From positions 1 through 64,000 of the forward strand of contig NZ_BJXV01000008.1 in NCBI RefSeq assembly GCF_007991175.1: 64,000 nucleotides of DNA, in the 5' to 3' direction. Positions 18,363 to 28,212 of this stretch are shown here, piece after piece. The position numbers and the translations under genes are program-made. How positions within the stretch are numbered: the first letter of the stretch is position 1; each line of letters starts with the position of its first letter. The notes beneath the pieces are model-generated. The model was given only the letters and a program-made list of their open reading frames with translations, searched no databases and was not told the origin of the DNA. Source of the DNA: Halovibrio variabilis. GTDB taxonomy: Bacteria; Pseudomonadota; Gammaproteobacteria; Pseudomonadales; Halomonadaceae.

Positions 18363-19751
18363 ATGTTTAAAGGATTTACCCGTTTCCTACATAGCCCGGG
18401 AGAGCAATTGAAAACTTTGCTCGATCCCCAAGAGAGTACCACCAGCGCCCTCTCTCCGCGTAACATCCCTCGGTCAGAGCACCCTGTTTCTCGCCAGCAT
18501 ATTAGCGATGCCGCGCTTAAAGTGCTTTATCGCCTTAGCGGCGCAGGCTATGACGCCTATTTGGTGGGTGGCTGTATCCGTGATGCGCTGCTGGGCAAAA
18601 TGCCCAAAGACTTCGATGTGGCCACCGACGCTACTCCCGAGCAGGTACGCGATCTATTTCGTAATTCGCGTCTAATCGGCCGCCGTTTTCGGATTGTCCA
18701 CGTGCGCTTTGGCCGCGAGGTCATTGAGGTCACCACCTTCCGTGGCAAACCCCAAGACGAGCATGGCGATCATATTGCCCATCAGTCCGACGCCGGGTTA
18801 CTGCTTCGCGATAATGTATGGGGCAAAATTGAAGAGGACGCGCTGCGGCGCGACTTCACCGTTAATGCGCTTTACTACAATATCGCCGACTTCAGCATCA
18901 CCGACTTTGCCAATGGCGCCCGCGATATCCAGACCCGTACGCTGCGCCTGATCGGTGACCCGGCCACGCGTTACCGTGAAGACCCGGTGAGGATGCTGCG
19001 GGCGGTGCGCTTTGCAGCCAAACTCGACTTCACCTTAGACCCGGCCACCGAAGCACCGATGTACGATCAAGCCCCGCTGCTGCTGCAGATTCCGCCGGCG
19101 CGGCTGTTCGATGAGGTGTTAAAGCTGTTTATGTCGGGTTATGGTTTGGTCACCTTCCGGCTGCTCAGCCACTACGGCCTGTTCGGCATGCTGTTCCCCG
19201 AGGCCGAAGAAGCCATGGCCGACGCGGCCTGGGCCGAAGAGCTAATCGAGCAAGCGCTGACCAATACCGACAAGCGTATCGCCGAAGAGCGCCCAGTCAC
19301 CCCGGCCTTTCTGCTGGCAGCGTTTTTATGGGCGCCGGTCAAACAGCGCCAGGAAGTGCTCGAACAGGAAGGCATGCCGCCCATTCCCGCTCTGCAAGCA
19401 GCCGCCCAAGAGGTGGTTTCGCGCCAGCTAGAGCACACCTCAATTCCCAAACGCTTTGGTATCCCCATGCGCGAAATTTGGGAACTCCAGCAGCGCCTGC
19501 CCCAGCGACGCGGTAAAAAAGCCTTTCAAACCCGCGAACATTCGCGTTTCAGGGCGGGCTATGACCTGCTGCTGCTGCGTGAACAGGCGGGCGAAATACC
19601 GCGAGGATTAGGCGACTGGTGGACCGCGTTTCAGCGCGGCGATGAACATGAACAGCGGCGTCTGCTGCAAAAAGTAGGCGGCGATCCCGCCAGCCAGGGC
19701 GATCGTCGTCGCAAACGGCAGCGTAAACCACGCAGCCCTGATTCAGAGTAG
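18363..19751 (+). CDS. pcnB: Poly(A) polymerase I
   Basis: Adds poly(A) tails to RNA 3' ends, marking them for decay. It is a class II nucleotidyltransferase related to CCA-adding enzymes. The 462-aa product has the G-[SG]-type signature LVGGCIRDALLGK (68-80), the metal-binding DFD (83-85), the RRDFTVNALYYN motif, and a basic C-terminal tail (RRRKRQRKPR) typical of PcnB. The start is ATG 18363. The gap 18187-18362 upstream holds no gene and presumably its promoter. It is first in a pcnB-folK row, in the same order as Pseudomonas. Confidence 0.95.
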   Translation: MFKGFTRFLHSPGEQLKTLLDPQESTTSALSPRNIPRSEHPVSRQHISDAALKVLYRLSGAGYDAYLVGGCIRDALLGKMPKDFDVATDATPEQVRDLFRNSRLIGRRFRIVHVRFGREVIEVTTFRGKPQDEHGDHIAHQSDAGLLLRDNVWGKIEEDALRRDFTVNALYYNIADFSITDFANGARDIQTRTLRLIGDPATRYREDPVRMLRAVRFAAKLDFTLDPATEAPMYDQAPLLLQIPPARLFDEVLKLFMSGYGLVTFRLLSHYGLFGMLFPEAEEAMADAAWAEELIEQALTNTDKRIAEERPVTPAFLLAAFLWAPVKQRQEVLEQEGMPPIPALQAAAQEVVSRQLEHTSIPKRFGIPMREIWELQQRLPQRRGKKAFQTREHSRFRAGYDLLLLREQAGEIPRGLGDWWTAFQRGDEHEQRRLLQKVGGDPASQGDRRRKRQRKPRSPDSE

Positions 19752-19757
19752 TCTGTC

Positions 19758-20249
19758 ATGCCGGTTCAACTTGCCTATATTGGCCTGGGCAGTAACCTTG
19801 CCTCGCCTATTGAGCAGGTTCGAGAGGCCCTTGATGAACTGGCAACGCTGCCCCTGAGTCGATTGGTAGCTGCTTCATCGCTCTACACCAGCCACCCGGT
19901 GGGCCCGCAGGATCAGCCGGACTTCGTCAACGCCGTGGCGGCGCTGGAAACACGCCTTTCGCCGCTGGCGCTGCTTGACCAGCTTCAGGCGTTAGAGCAG
20001 CAGCACCGCCGCCGCCGCCAGCGCCACTGGGGGCCACGCACGCTCGATCTGGACCTGCTGCTCTACGCCAACGACCGCATCGATTCAAAGCGCTTACGCG
20101 TACCGCACCCACAAATAACCGCCCGGGCGTTTGTGCTGGTACCGCTTGCCGAGCTAGCTCCCTCACTTGAACTCCATCAGCGGCCGCTATCAGCGTGGCT
20201 TGAACATAGCGATTCGCAACACCCTGACCAGGGCTTAAAAAAGCTTTAA
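19758..20249 (+). CDS. folK: 6-hydroxymethyl-7,8-dihydropterin pyrophosphokinase
   Basis: Transfers pyrophosphate from ATP to 6-hydroxymethyl-dihydropterin, the step before dihydropteroate synthase in folate synthesis. The 163-aa protein shows the family motifs: GLGSNLASP near the N terminus, PDFVNAVAALET, and the signature RHWGPRTLDLDLLLY with its Mg-binding aspartates. It starts 6 bp after pcnB, so it is co-transcribed. The partner folP lies at 37.6 kb in this window. Confidence 0.95.
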   Translation: MPVQLAYIGLGSNLASPIEQVREALDELATLPLSRLVAASSLYTSHPVGPQDQPDFVNAVAALETRLSPLALLDQLQALEQQHRRRRQRHWGPRTLDLDLLLYANDRIDSKRLRVPHPQITARAFVLVPLAELAPSLELHQRPLSAWLEHSDSQHPDQGLKKL

Positions 20250-20351
20250 GCACCTACTGGGCGACGAACGTTACCTGCTGACACACATCTCGACACCGAC
20301 CCTCCATTAGGTAACAATCAGCATTTCTCACGTAAAATACGAGAGTACGCC

Positions 20352-21143
20352 ATGAAAACCGTCACCCTAAGCACGCTGCAGGCCTATAAGCAGGCTGGCG
20401 AGACGTTCAGTTGCCTAACCGCTTACGATGCCTCCTTTGCCCATGCGGCCAGCCAGGCAGGTATTGATGTTCTGCTGGTCGGTGACTCGCTAGGCATGGT
20501 GCTGCAAGGCCATAACAGCACCTTACCGGTCACCATTGACGACATCCTCTACCACACCCGCTGCGCCGCGCGGGGTAAAGGCCATAGCCTGCTAATGGTG
20601 GATCTGCCGTTTATGAGCAACGCCACCACCGAGCGCCTGCTGGAAGACGCCGCTGCCGTGATGCGCGCAGGGGCGGAACTGGTCAAGTTGGAAGGTGAAG
20701 CCTGGATGGCCGATGGCATCCGTGAACTGACCCGTCGCGGCGTGCCAGTCTGTGCGCACCTGGGACTAACCCCACAAACCGTGCATCAGTTGGGCGGCTA
20801 CAAAGTGCAAGGACGCGACGCCGCCCAGGCAGAGCGCATCATTAACGATGCGAAAATTCTTGTCGAGGCGGGCGCCTCGGTAATCCTGCTTGAGTGCGTG
20901 CCCGCCAGCCTTGGCAAAGCAGTGACTGAGGCGCTGGATGTGCCGGTGATTGGTATTGGTGCTGGCCCCGACACCGATGGGCAGATTCTGGTGATGCACG
21001 ATGTGCTCGGCGTTACCCATGGCCGTACACCGCGCTTTGTGAAAAACTTTATGGTCGACGCTGACAGCATTCAAAGCGCCTTCCAGCGCTACCATGAAGC
21101 CGTTAAAACCCGCGCCTTCCCGGCTCAAGAGCACTGTTTTTAA
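20352..21143 (+). CDS. panB: Ketopantoate hydroxymethyltransferase
   Basis: Adds a hydroxymethyl group from methylene-tetrahydrofolate to 2-ketoisovalerate to make ketopantoate, the first step of pantothenate synthesis. The 263-aa TIM-barrel protein has the conserved LLVGDSLGMVLQGH (about 42-55), the metal aspartates, VPVCAHLGLTPQ and the ECVPA catalytic-glutamate region. It follows folK and precedes panC and panD; unlike panC-panD it is separated from panC by a 334-bp non-coding stretch with REP-like repeats. Confidence 0.97.
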   Translation: MKTVTLSTLQAYKQAGETFSCLTAYDASFAHAASQAGIDVLLVGDSLGMVLQGHNSTLPVTIDDILYHTRCAARGKGHSLLMVDLPFMSNATTERLLEDAAAVMRAGAELVKLEGEAWMADGIRELTRRGVPVCAHLGLTPQTVHQLGGYKVQGRDAAQAERIINDAKILVEAGASVILLECVPASLGKAVTEALDVPVIGIGAGPDTDGQILVMHDVLGVTHGRTPRFVKNFMVDADSIQSAFQRYHEAVKTRAFPAQEHCF

Positions 21144-21477
21144 GTGGCTTTTCGTCGCTCAGTGTGGAATTAACTCTGCCAGCATGAGGGTAGCTCCCGT
21201 GGGAGGGAGCTTCAGCTCGCGAATGTTTGGGCTATTAGCATGATGAAACCAAGGGGGTGCCTACGGCACCCTTCGCCGAAGTGTCGGACCACGCTGAAGC
21301 GGCCTCCCACAACAGATAGCTGGCTTAGTGATTGCGATCTGAATCGTGAGATACAAAATAGCCAACCAATCTTAAATCTACATTAGATGACGAATAGCCT
21401 TTTAATCACTGTTTTTAAAAACCGTTTTTGAAAGACGCCTTAACTATCGCCCACTTTGTGACTAACGCGAAACGACT
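21144..21477. repeat. REP-like inverted pair in the panB-panC gap
   Basis: Non-coding. A GTGGGAGGGAGCTTCAGC element (21199-21216, extended by CTCGCGAA) faces an inverted partner, GCTGAAGCGGCCTCCCAC (21293-21310). Between them is a 7-bp hairpin, GGGTGCC (21255-21261) with GGCACCC (21265-21271), followed by a second small hairpin, CTTCGCCGAAG. This looks like a paired REP/BIME-type extragenic palindrome and may also end the panB transcript. The rest (21311-21477) is AT-rich and presumably holds the panC promoter; I see no gene. Confidence 0.6.
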
Positions 21478-22350
21478 ATGCGCACTTTGCGAGACATTGA
21501 TCAGCTACGCAGCACCCTGCGGGAGCACCGCCAACGCGGCCAGCGTATTGTCCTGGTGCCTACGATGGGTAACCTGCATGAGGGGCATTTAGCGCTGGTC
21601 GACAGCGCCCGCCAGCACGCCGATATCGTGGTGGCCAGCCTGTTTGTCAATCCAATGCAGTTTGGCCCTGGCGAAGATTTAGATGGCTACCCACGCACAT
21701 TTAGCGCCGACCAAGCACAGCTGGTTGAGGCTGGTTGCGATGTGCTGTTTGCGCCCACGGTAAGCACGCTCTATCCCAGCGGCTTAGACGCCCAGACCCG
21801 CGTGCATGTCCCCGTGGTCGGCGAGGGGCTGTGTGGCGGCTCCCGCCCTGGGCATTTTGACGGGGTTTCCACCGTGGTTAGTATGCTGTTTAACCTGGTG
21901 CAGCCAGACACCGCCTGCTTTGGCGAAAAGGATTACCAGCAGCTCGCCCTCATTCGCAAGCTGGTGGGCGACCTGCACCTGCCGATTGAGATTATCGGCG
22001 TGCCGATCGTGCGCGCAGAAGATGGCTTGGCACTGTCATCGCGCAATGGCTATTTAAGTCGCGAAGAGCGCGCCACTGCCCCTGCGCTCTACCGCACGCT
22101 GTGTGCGTTGCGCGATGCCCTAGAGCGCGGCGAAGCTATCGAAAAGGTACTACAACAGGGCAAAACCGCGCTGTATGATGCAGGCTTTACGCTGGATTAC
22201 CTGGAGTTACGCGATGCCACGCTCGCCTCAGTGACTCCAGAGACGCGCCAGGCGGTACTGCTGGCCGCCGTCAAGCTAGGTCCGGCGCGGTTAATTGACA
22301 ACCTCAGTGTGCAACTACCGGAAGGTGCCTCACCCGGCACTCCCCTATAA
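21478..22350 (+). CDS. panC: Pantothenate synthetase
   Basis: Condenses pantoate with beta-alanine in an ATP-dependent reaction to give pantothenate. The 290-aa protein has the nucleotidyl-transferase motif TMGNLHEGH (29-37), FVNPMQF, FGEKDYQQ and the KMSKS-like loop ALSSRNGYL. ATG 21478 lacks an obvious Shine-Dalgarno sequence. panD follows after 24 bp, so the two form an operon. Confidence 0.96.
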   Translation: MRTLRDIDQLRSTLREHRQRGQRIVLVPTMGNLHEGHLALVDSARQHADIVVASLFVNPMQFGPGEDLDGYPRTFSADQAQLVEAGCDVLFAPTVSTLYPSGLDAQTRVHVPVVGEGLCGGSRPGHFDGVSTVVSMLFNLVQPDTACFGEKDYQQLALIRKLVGDLHLPIEIIGVPIVRAEDGLALSSRNGYLSREERATAPALYRTLCALRDALERGEAIEKVLQQGKTALYDAGFTLDYLELRDATLASVTPETRQAVLLAAVKLGPARLIDNLSVQLPEGASPGTPL

Positions 22351-22374
22351 ACAGAGGGTTATAAAGGAACTAAC

Positions 22375-22755
22375 ATGCATACCATTATGCTCAAAGCCAA
22401 GCTGCACATGGCTCGCGTCACTCACGCGGTACTCAACTACGAAGGCTCCTGCGCCATCGACGGCGACCTGCTGGATATGGCGGGCATTCGCGAAAATGAG
22501 CAGATTCAGATCTATAACGTCGAGAACGGCGAACGCTTCACTACCTACGCCATTCGCGGCGAGGAAGGCTCCCAGTTAATCTCAATCAACGGCGCGGCGG
22601 CGCACCTGGCCGCGCCGGGCCACCGCATCATTATCTGCAGCTACGCCCACTACTCAGAAGCCGAACTGGACAACCACCAGCCCGCGCTGGTGTACCTGCA
22701 AGAAGGCAACCACGTTAGCCACACCAGCAACATTATCCCGGTTCAGCTGGCTTAG
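22375..22755 (+). CDS. panD: Aspartate 1-decarboxylase
   Basis: Pyruvoyl enzyme that decarboxylates L-aspartate to beta-alanine for PanC. The 126-aa proenzyme has the self-cleavage site G24-S25 in YEGSCAID, which generates the pyruvoyl group, and the [11 protein letters not shown] motif. AAAGGAAC precedes the ATG. Together with panB and panC it completes pantothenate synthesis apart from ketopantoate reduction (panE/ilvC, not present here). Confidence 0.96.
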   Translation: MHTIMLKAKLHMARVTHAVLNYEGSCAIDGDLLDMAGIRENEQIQIYNVENGERFTTYAIRGEEGSQLISINGAAAHLAAPGHRIIICSYAHYSEAELDNHQPALVYLQEGNHVSHTSNIIPVQLA

Positions 22756-22785
22756 ACTGAGTCCGCCTTGCCACTTTTTTCGCTA

Positions 22786-22806
22786 ACGGGCCATTAGATG
22801 GCCCGT
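22786..22806 (+). terminator. Hairpin after panD
   Basis: Perfect 8-bp stem ACGGGCCA (22786-22793) with TGGCCCGT (22799-22806) and a TTAGA loop, 31 bp after panD. The T tract behind it is interrupted (GTCTATTTG), so termination strength is uncertain. Confidence 0.6.
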
Positions 22807-22890
22807 GTCTATTTGCCTATAAAGGTTTATTGCCGTAAAGCACTACCATCCCCTATGCTGAAGAGACAGCTGACAGAGCACGAATAAAAG

Positions 22891-22926
22891 AGTACGGCTG
22901 AACAGAGTACGGCTGAACAGAGTACG
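22891..22926 (+). repeat. 15-bp tandem repeat upstream of the thiolase
   Basis: AGTACGGCTGAACAG occurs twice head to tail (22891-22905, 22906-22920) followed by a partial third copy AGTACG (22921-22926). It lies 54-90 bp before the thiolase start. Confidence 0.85.
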
Positions 22927-22979
22927 CCTATCGGGCATCTGCCATCAGGCTGTCTGTTAATCACTTCAGGAGTCATTTT

Positions 22980-24158
22980 ATGCAAGAAGTAGTCATTGTT
23001 GCAGCACGCCGCACCGCTGTGGGCGCTTTTGGCGGTTCCCTGGCAGGCATTCCAGCGAGCGACCTCGGCGCCTTGGTGATCAAGGACATTCTCGCCTCCA
23101 CCGGCGTTGCCGCCGACCAAGTTGACGAAGTACTGCTGGGCCAGGTGCTCACCGCAGGCGTTGGCCAGAACCCGGCGCGTCAGGCATCGATCAAGGCAGG
23201 CCTGCCGGAAGCGGTACCGGCCATGACCATCAACAAAGTGTGTGGTTCCGGCCTTAAGGCGCTGCACCTTGCCACCCAGGCGATTCGCTGCGGCGATGCC
23301 GAGCTGATTCTGGCCGGTGGTCAGGAAAATATGTCCGCCTCTCCCCACGTGCTGCCCAACTCGCGTAACGGCCAGCGCATGGGCGACTGGAAAGCGATTG
23401 ACTCGATGGTGCACGACGGCCTGTGGGATGCCTTCAATAACTACCACATGGGCATTACCGCCGAGAACTTAGCCGAGAAGTACACCATTACCCGCGAAGA
23501 AATGGATGAATTTGCCGCCGCGTCGCAGCAAAAAGCCGCCGCGGCGATTAAAGAGGGCAAGTTCAAAAGCCAGATCGTGCCGGTGGAAGTACCCCAGCGT
23601 AAAGGCGACCCGGTAGTGTTCGACACCGACGAAAACCCCCGCGAAGTGACGGCAGAAAAACTCGGCGGCATGCGCCCCGCGTTCAAGAAAGATGGTGCCG
23701 TTACTGCCGGTAACGCCTCGGGTCTCAACGATGGCGCCGCCGTGGTGATGATCTGCTCGGCAGAAAAGGCCAAGCAGCTCGGCCTAGCGCCGCTGGCTCG
23801 CATTGCTGGCTACGCCAATGCCGGCGTTGACCCGGCGATCATGGGCATTGGCCCTGCTCCGGCCACCCGCCGCTGCCTGGAAAAAGCCGGCTGGAGCCTG
23901 GATGACCTGGACTTGGTGGAAGCCAACGAAGCCTTCGCTGCCCAGGCCCTATCGGTCAATAAAGAGCTTGGCTGGGATGTCAGCAAGGTCAATGTCAACG
24001 GCGGCGCGATCGCCCTTGGTCACCCCATCGGCGCCTCTGGCTGTCGCGTGTTCGTAACGCTGCTGCATGAAATGATCGCCCGCGACTCGAAGAAAGGCTT
24101 GGCCACACTGTGTATCGGTGGCGGCCAGGGGGTAGCGCTAGCGATTGAACGCCCTTAA
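22980..24158 (+). CDS. Acetyl-CoA C-acetyltransferase (thiolase)
   Basis: Biosynthetic-type thiolase that condenses two acetyl-CoA to acetoacetyl-CoA (AtoB/PhaA class). The 392-aa length and motifs fit: nucleophile C88 in [18 protein letters not shown], the catalytic His in GHPIGASG and the second cysteine in [13 protein letters not shown] lies 9 nt upstream. It stands alone, with no phaB or HMG-CoA genes beside it, so whether it serves polyhydroxyalkanoate synthesis (common in Halomonas) or fatty-acid or amino-acid breakdown is open. Confidence 0.93.
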   Translation: MQEVVIVAARRTAVGAFGGSLAGIPASDLGALVIKDILASTGVAADQVDEVLLGQVLTAGVGQNPARQASIKAGLPEAVPAMTINKVCGSGLKALHLATQAIRCGDAELILAGGQENMSASPHVLPNSRNGQRMGDWKAIDSMVHDGLWDAFNNYHMGITAENLAEKYTITREEMDEFAAASQQKAAAAIKEGKFKSQIVPVEVPQRKGDPVVFDTDENPREVTAEKLGGMRPAFKKDGAVTAGNASGLNDGAAVVMICSAEKAKQLGLAPLARIAGYANAGVDPAIMGIGPAPATRRCLEKAGWSLDDLDLVEANEAFAAQALSVNKELGWDVSKVNVNGGAIALGHPIGASGCRVFVTLLHEMIARDSKKGLATLCIGGGQGVALAIERP

Positions 24159-24192
24159 GACCCTGCTCAGGTAAGCTAGCAGCCAATGCCCC

Positions 24193-24222
24193 AATGCCCC
24201 CCTATTAACGGGGGCATTTTTT
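24193..24222 (+). terminator. Intrinsic terminator of the thiolase gene
   Basis: Nine-bp stem AATGCCCCC (24193-24201) with GGGGGCATT (24210-24218), an 8-nt loop and a six-T tract. It sits between the convergent thiolase and MFS genes. Confidence 0.9.
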
Positions 24223-24233
24223 ATCGTGCCTCA

Positions 24234-25403
24234 TCAGCGAGACGTCTCCCCCACAATGCGCGATGGCGTGTTCAATACCAACAGCATTCCCATCAGAAAT
24301 AGCCCCGAGGCGGCCCACATGGCGATGGGTAGGCTGGTGCCATCGACGATACGCCCACCGACCATTGCGCCCAGGCCAATCGACATATTGAAGGTAAACG
24401 CCATCAAGGCCGTGGCGGCTTCGGTATTGGGCGCGGTGCGCAAAATCCAGGTTTGAATACTCACCGAGACGCTGCCGAACACGGCACCCCACGCCATTAG
24501 CAACATGACGCCGCTGCTCGGTTGAACGCCCAACAGCGGGAACACCGCCACAACGATAAGCAGCAGGCTGGGAATCACCAGCACCGCGCGGTAGGGGTGC
24601 CGCCCGGCGAACATACCCGCCGCGATATTGCCCACAATGCCCGCCGCGCCGTAAAGCAGCAGTAAGCTGCCCACATGGCGCTGGGAAATACCGCTAATCT
24701 CCTGCAGGATGGGGCTAATAAAGGTATAGGCGGCAAAGTGCCCCACCACGACAAAAGCGGTGGTTAACACCGCCACTCGCACCCCACGATTGCTAAATTG
24801 CTGCGCCAAGACGCGCAGACGCACCGGTTCCCGTGGCGGTAAAGGCGGTAGCCAACGCCACAGCGCCACCGCCGTTAATAGGCTAAAGCCGCCCAGCGCC
24901 CCAAAGGCGACCCGCCAGTTGCTGAAATCCCCCAATAGCGTTCCCAGCGGCACACCCAGCACCGAGGCCGCCGCGACGCCGCCAAAAATCATCGTCATCG
25001 CTTTCGGCACCTGGGCCTCGGGCACTAGCCGCGGCGCAATACTCCCCGCCACCGCCCAGAAACCGCCAATGGAGAGCCCCACCAGCACACGAGAGGCCAG
25101 CAACAGCGCAAAGCTGCCGGCCATTGCCGTGAATACGCTCCCGGCCACCATGACGGCCATCAATACCGTGAGCATGATGCGTCGATCCAATCGCCCCACG
25201 GCAACCGGTAACAACGGTGCCGAAAACGCCGCTACCACCCCTGGCACGGTGACCATTAAGCCTGCCATGCCGGGCGTCACACCCATGCTTGAGGCCACCT
25301 GAGACAGCAGCCCAATGGGCAGCTGCTCCGCGGTCACCAACAAAAAAATGCCGATCATCACGGCGACTACCGCCCACCAGCGCGGCGCTTGTTGCTGCTC
25401 CAT
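24234..25403 (-). CDS. MFS transporter (sugar-efflux/arabinose-type exporter family)
   Basis: Major facilitator superfamily inner-membrane protein with about 12 hydrophobic helices over 389 residues, probably an exporter driven by the proton gradient. Start-region features typical of the YdhP/AraJ-like group are present: TAEQLPIGLLSQVASSMGV in helix 1-2 and a motif A-like stretch VGRLDRRIML. The preferred ATG (25403) follows AGGGAG; an in-frame ATG at 25445 would add 14 residues. It is convergent with the thiolase gene. The substrate cannot be predicted from this reading. Confidence 0.88.
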   Translation of the reverse strand: MEQQQAPRWWAVVAVMIGIFLLVTAEQLPIGLLSQVASSMGVTPGMAGLMVTVPGVVAAFSAPLLPVAVGRLDRRIMLTVLMAVMVAGSVFTAMAGSFALLLASRVLVGLSIGGFWAVAGSIAPRLVPEAQVPKAMTMIFGGVAAASVLGVPLGTLLGDFSNWRVAFGALGGFSLLTAVALWRWLPPLPPREPVRLRVLAQQFSNRGVRVAVLTTAFVVVGHFAAYTFISPILQEISGISQRHVGSLLLLYGAAGIVGNIAAGMFAGRHPYRAVLVIPSLLLIVVAVFPLLGVQPSSGVMLLMAWGAVFGSVSVSIQTWILRTAPNTEAATALMAFTFNMSIGLGAMVGGRIVDGTSLPIAMWAASGLFLMGMLLVLNTPSRIVGETSR

Positions 25404-25457
25404 AACGGTTTGCTCCCTGATTATCTCTAAGCCGCTGACAATCAAACCCAGTAAACA

Positions 25458-25494
25458 ACACCGCCCCCGCAGCCGGGGGCTACGAGGGCGGTGT
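25458..25494 (-). terminator. Probable terminator of pnp
   Basis: Nine-bp outer stem ACACCGCCC (25458-25466) with GGGCGGTGT (25486-25494) and additional G/C pairing inside. On the minus strand it is followed by a T-rich run. It is placed 46 bp after the pnp stop. Confidence 0.65.
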
Positions 25495-25539
25495 CAGCAA
25501 CCTAACGAGCGATTTACATCACTCTCTTTAAATCGCGCT

Positions 25540-27690
25540 TTAAAGCGTCGCTTCGGTTTCAGCTTCTTCTGCGACGAAAGCGGCTTTCTCTTCTTCAGTG
25601 ATCTCTTTCATCGACAGCTTCACGCGGTTGCGGTTATCGATATCGAGTACTTTAACGATCACGTCATCGCCTTCGTTCAAGAAGTCGCGCACGTTGTTAA
25701 CGCGCTCGGCAACGATCTGCGAGATGTGCACCAAGCCATCGGTACCCGGCATGATGTTAACGAAAGCGCCGAAGTCGGCAATCCGCACGACCTTGCCTTT
25801 GTAGAGCTTGCCAATTTCCGCTTCTGCAGTAATCGCAAGCACCGTATCGATGGCGCGTTTGGCGGCGGCTTTATCTTCCGCGTAGATGCGCACGGTGCCG
25901 TCGTCATCAAGATCGATAGAAGCGCCGGTGTCTTCGCAAATTTTACGAATCGTCGCACCGCCTTTACCAATCACGTCACGAATTTTGTCAGAGTCGATTT
26001 TGATGGTTGCCATCGACGGCGCATTGTCGGAGACATCGCTGCGGCTCTGGCTGATCACGACATTCATCTGCTCAAGAATACTCAGACGCGCGGTCAAGGC
26101 TTGCTGCAGCGCGAGCTCCATAATCTCTTCGTTGATGCCTTCGATCTTGATGTCCATCTGTAGGGCAGTGATACCCTCATTTGAACCGGCGACTTTAAAG
26201 TCCATATCGCCAAGGTGGTCTTCGTCACCCAGGATATCGGTCAGTACCGCAAAGCCGTCTTCATCTTTTACCAACCCCATGGCAATACCCGCCACCGGCG
26301 CTTTTAGCGGTACGCCCGCGTCCATCAAAGCAAGTGAAGAGCCACACACAGAGGCCATTGAGCTTGAGCCGTTGGATTCGGTGATTTCCGAGACCACGCG
26401 AATGGTGTACGGGAAAGCATCCTCGGACGGCAGCATGGCCTGGATGCCACGACGCGCTAAGCGGCCGTGGCCGATTTCGCGACGCTTAGGGCCACCCATA
26501 AAGCCAGCTTCGCCGACTGAATAGGGGGGGAAGTTGTAGTGCAGCATAAAGCGGTCTTTACGCTCGCCTTCCAGCGATTCGATGAGCTGAGAATCGCGCA
26601 GGGTACCCAAGGTTGCTACCGCTATCGCCTGGGTCTCACCACGCGTGAAGATAGCAGAACCGTGCGCTTTGGGCAGCACACCCACTTCGATAGCCAGCGG
26701 ACGCACGGTTTGATTATCACGGCCATCAATACGCGGCTCGCCTTTTACAACGCGTGAGCGAACGACACGTTTTTCCAAACCGGCAAAGGCGCTTTTCACG
26801 TCATCGCGGCTGAATTTATCGTCTGACGTTTCACCTTCAACGGCGGCCAGCTGTGCAATCGCCTGGTCTTTTAACTCAGCCAGTGCATCCTGACGTTGCA
26901 TCTTATCGGTGATGCGATAGGCATCGCCAACCTTGGCTTCAAAAGCGTCGGCCATGGCAGCTTTTAGCGCCTGATTCTCTTCAGCGGCCTGCCATTCCCA
27001 ACGCGGCTTGCCCGCTTCAGCGACCAGTTCATTAATCGCGCTGATCGCGACCTGCATCTCTTCGTGCGCGAACAGCACGGCGCCGAGCATTTCGTCTTCG
27101 AGCAGTTCTTTGGCTTCGGACTCGACCATCAGCACGGCTTTTTCAGTACCGGCCACTACCATGTTCAGCTCAGAGCTTGCGAGCTCTTCCACGGTGGGGT
27201 TGAGGAAGTAGCCCTTCTCTTCGTTAAAACCAACGCGGGCCGCGCCAATCGGGCCACTAAACGGCACGCCAGAGATGCTTAACGCCGCGGAAGTGCCGAG
27301 CAGTGCGGCGATATCCGGATCGTGGTTACGGTCGGTAGAAAGAACGGTACACACAACCTGTACTTCGTTCATAAAGCCCTTGGGAAAGAGCGGACGAATC
27401 GGGCGGTCAATCAGCCGCGAGGTCAGCGTTTCTTTCTCAGTGGGGCGCCCTTCGCGCTTGAAGAAGCCGCCGGGAATCTTGCCGACTGCGTAGGTTTTCT
27501 CTTGGTAGTGCACCGAGAGGGGGAAAAAGGGTTGGCTCGGGTTCGCCTCTTTACGAGCCACCACGGTACACAGCACAACGGTGTCATCCATTGTAACCAT
27601 GACAGCGCCAGTGGCCTGGCGAGCAATACGCCCGGTTTCGAGCGTGACGGTGCTACGACCGTACTGGAACGTTTTCTTTACCGGATTCAC
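25540..27690 (-). CDS. pnp: Polynucleotide phosphorylase
   Basis: Phosphorolytic 3'-5' exoribonuclease, core of the RNA degradosome. The 716-aa protein has two RNase PH domains (about 10-220 and 315-545) joined by an alpha-helical linker, the FFKREGRP loop, a KH domain with [12 protein letters not shown] near residue 560, and an S1 domain to about 690 with an acidic tail. I chose GTG at 27690 ([11 protein letters not shown]) because AAGGAAG is 7 nt upstream and it matches the N terminus of known PNPases; an ATG at 27714 is in frame. It follows rpsO with a terminator-like hairpin between, as in E. coli. Confidence 0.97.
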   Translation of the reverse strand: MNPVKKTFQYGRSTVTLETGRIARQATGAVMVTMDDTVVLCTVVARKEANPSQPFFPLSVHYQEKTYAVGKIPGGFFKREGRPTEKETLTSRLIDRPIRPLFPKGFMNEVQVVCTVLSTDRNHDPDIAALLGTSAALSISGVPFSGPIGAARVGFNEEKGYFLNPTVEELASSELNMVVAGTEKAVLMVESEAKELLEDEMLGAVLFAHEEMQVAISAINELVAEAGKPRWEWQAAEENQALKAAMADAFEAKVGDAYRITDKMQRQDALAELKDQAIAQLAAVEGETSDDKFSRDDVKSAFAGLEKRVVRSRVVKGEPRIDGRDNQTVRPLAIEVGVLPKAHGSAIFTRGETQAIAVATLGTLRDSQLIESLEGERKDRFMLHYNFPPYSVGEAGFMGGPKRREIGHGRLARRGIQAMLPSEDAFPYTIRVVSEITESNGSSSMASVCGSSLALMDAGVPLKAPVAGIAMGLVKDEDGFAVLTDILGDEDHLGDMDFKVAGSNEGITALQMDIKIEGINEEIMELALQQALTARLSILEQMNVVISQSRSDVSDNAPSMATIKIDSDKIRDVIGKGGATIRKICEDTGASIDLDDDGTVRIYAEDKAAAKRAIDTVLAITAEAEIGKLYKGKVVRIADFGAFVNIMPGTDGLVHISQIVAERVNNVRDFLNEGDDVIVKVLDIDNRNRVKLSMKEITEEEKAAFVAEEAETEATL

Positions 27691-27816
27691 AGCGACTTCC
27701 TTCAGCATTTTCAATATCTACTTGTCTATTCGTTTAGGTCGTTTTGACTCCTTACCATTCTAGGCGCTGGAGCGCGATAGGGCTACCAGTTCCCTCTTGC
27801 CGTGAACATGCAGCAT

Positions 27817-27853
27817 AAAAAAAACGGGCAACCCCCAAGGGGCTGCCCGTTTT
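27817..27853 (-). terminator. Intrinsic terminator between rpsO and pnp
   Basis: Stem AAACGGGCA (27822-27830) with TGCCCGTTT (27844-27852) extended by CCCC/GGGG across one mismatch; on the minus strand it is followed by eight T. It lies 20 bp after the rpsO stop and should limit read-through into pnp. Confidence 0.9.
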
Positions 27854-27872
27854 ACATCGTTGCCGCTAACGC

Positions 27873-28142
27873 TTAGCGACGCAGACTTAAACGCTGGATC
27901 AAGGACTGATAGCGTTCGAAATCTTTACGCTTTAGGTAATCCAGCAGTTTACGACGCTGGTTAACCATGCGGATCAGACCACGACGCGAGTGGTGATCCT
28001 GCTTGTTGGTCTTGAAGTGGTCCTGCAGGCCATTGATGTTGGCGCTCAGCAGGGCAACCTGCACTTCAGGGGAACCGGTATCGTTATCGCCGCGGCCGTA
28101 TTCGGTGACGATCTCGGCCTTCTTCTCAGCGGTTAAAGCCAT
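27873..28142 (-). CDS. rpsO: 30S ribosomal protein S15
   Basis: Primary 16S rRNA-binding protein of the 30S platform. The 89-aa length is standard, with the family signature running from [14 protein letters not shown] through [22 protein letters not shown]. It is located between truB and pnp as in most gammaproteobacteria. S15 represses its own translation in several bacteria; the upstream leader here carries unusual tandem repeats. Confidence 0.98.
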   Translation of the reverse strand: MALTAEKKAEIVTEYGRGDNDTGSPEVQVALLSANINGLQDHFKTNKQDHHSRRGLIRMVNQRRKLLDYLKRKDFERYQSLIQRLSLRR

Positions 28143-28212
28143 CTGTATCTCCAGTAAGCAATATGCCTAAAAATGAATGGGTGAGACCACGCATATTTGC
28201 AGTCTCAAGCTG

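Noticed and set aside
22891-22926. Short repeats as a CRISPR array
   Set aside because: The copies are directly adjacent with no spacers and there are only two and a half of them; the other tandem repeats at 28213 and 45790 likewise lack spacers. No cas genes are present.
22827-23447. 206-codon open frame on the minus strand over the thiolase start
   Set aside because: Overlaps the thiolase gene and its promoter region; composition is that of a mirrored gene and it includes low-complexity residues from the tandem repeat.
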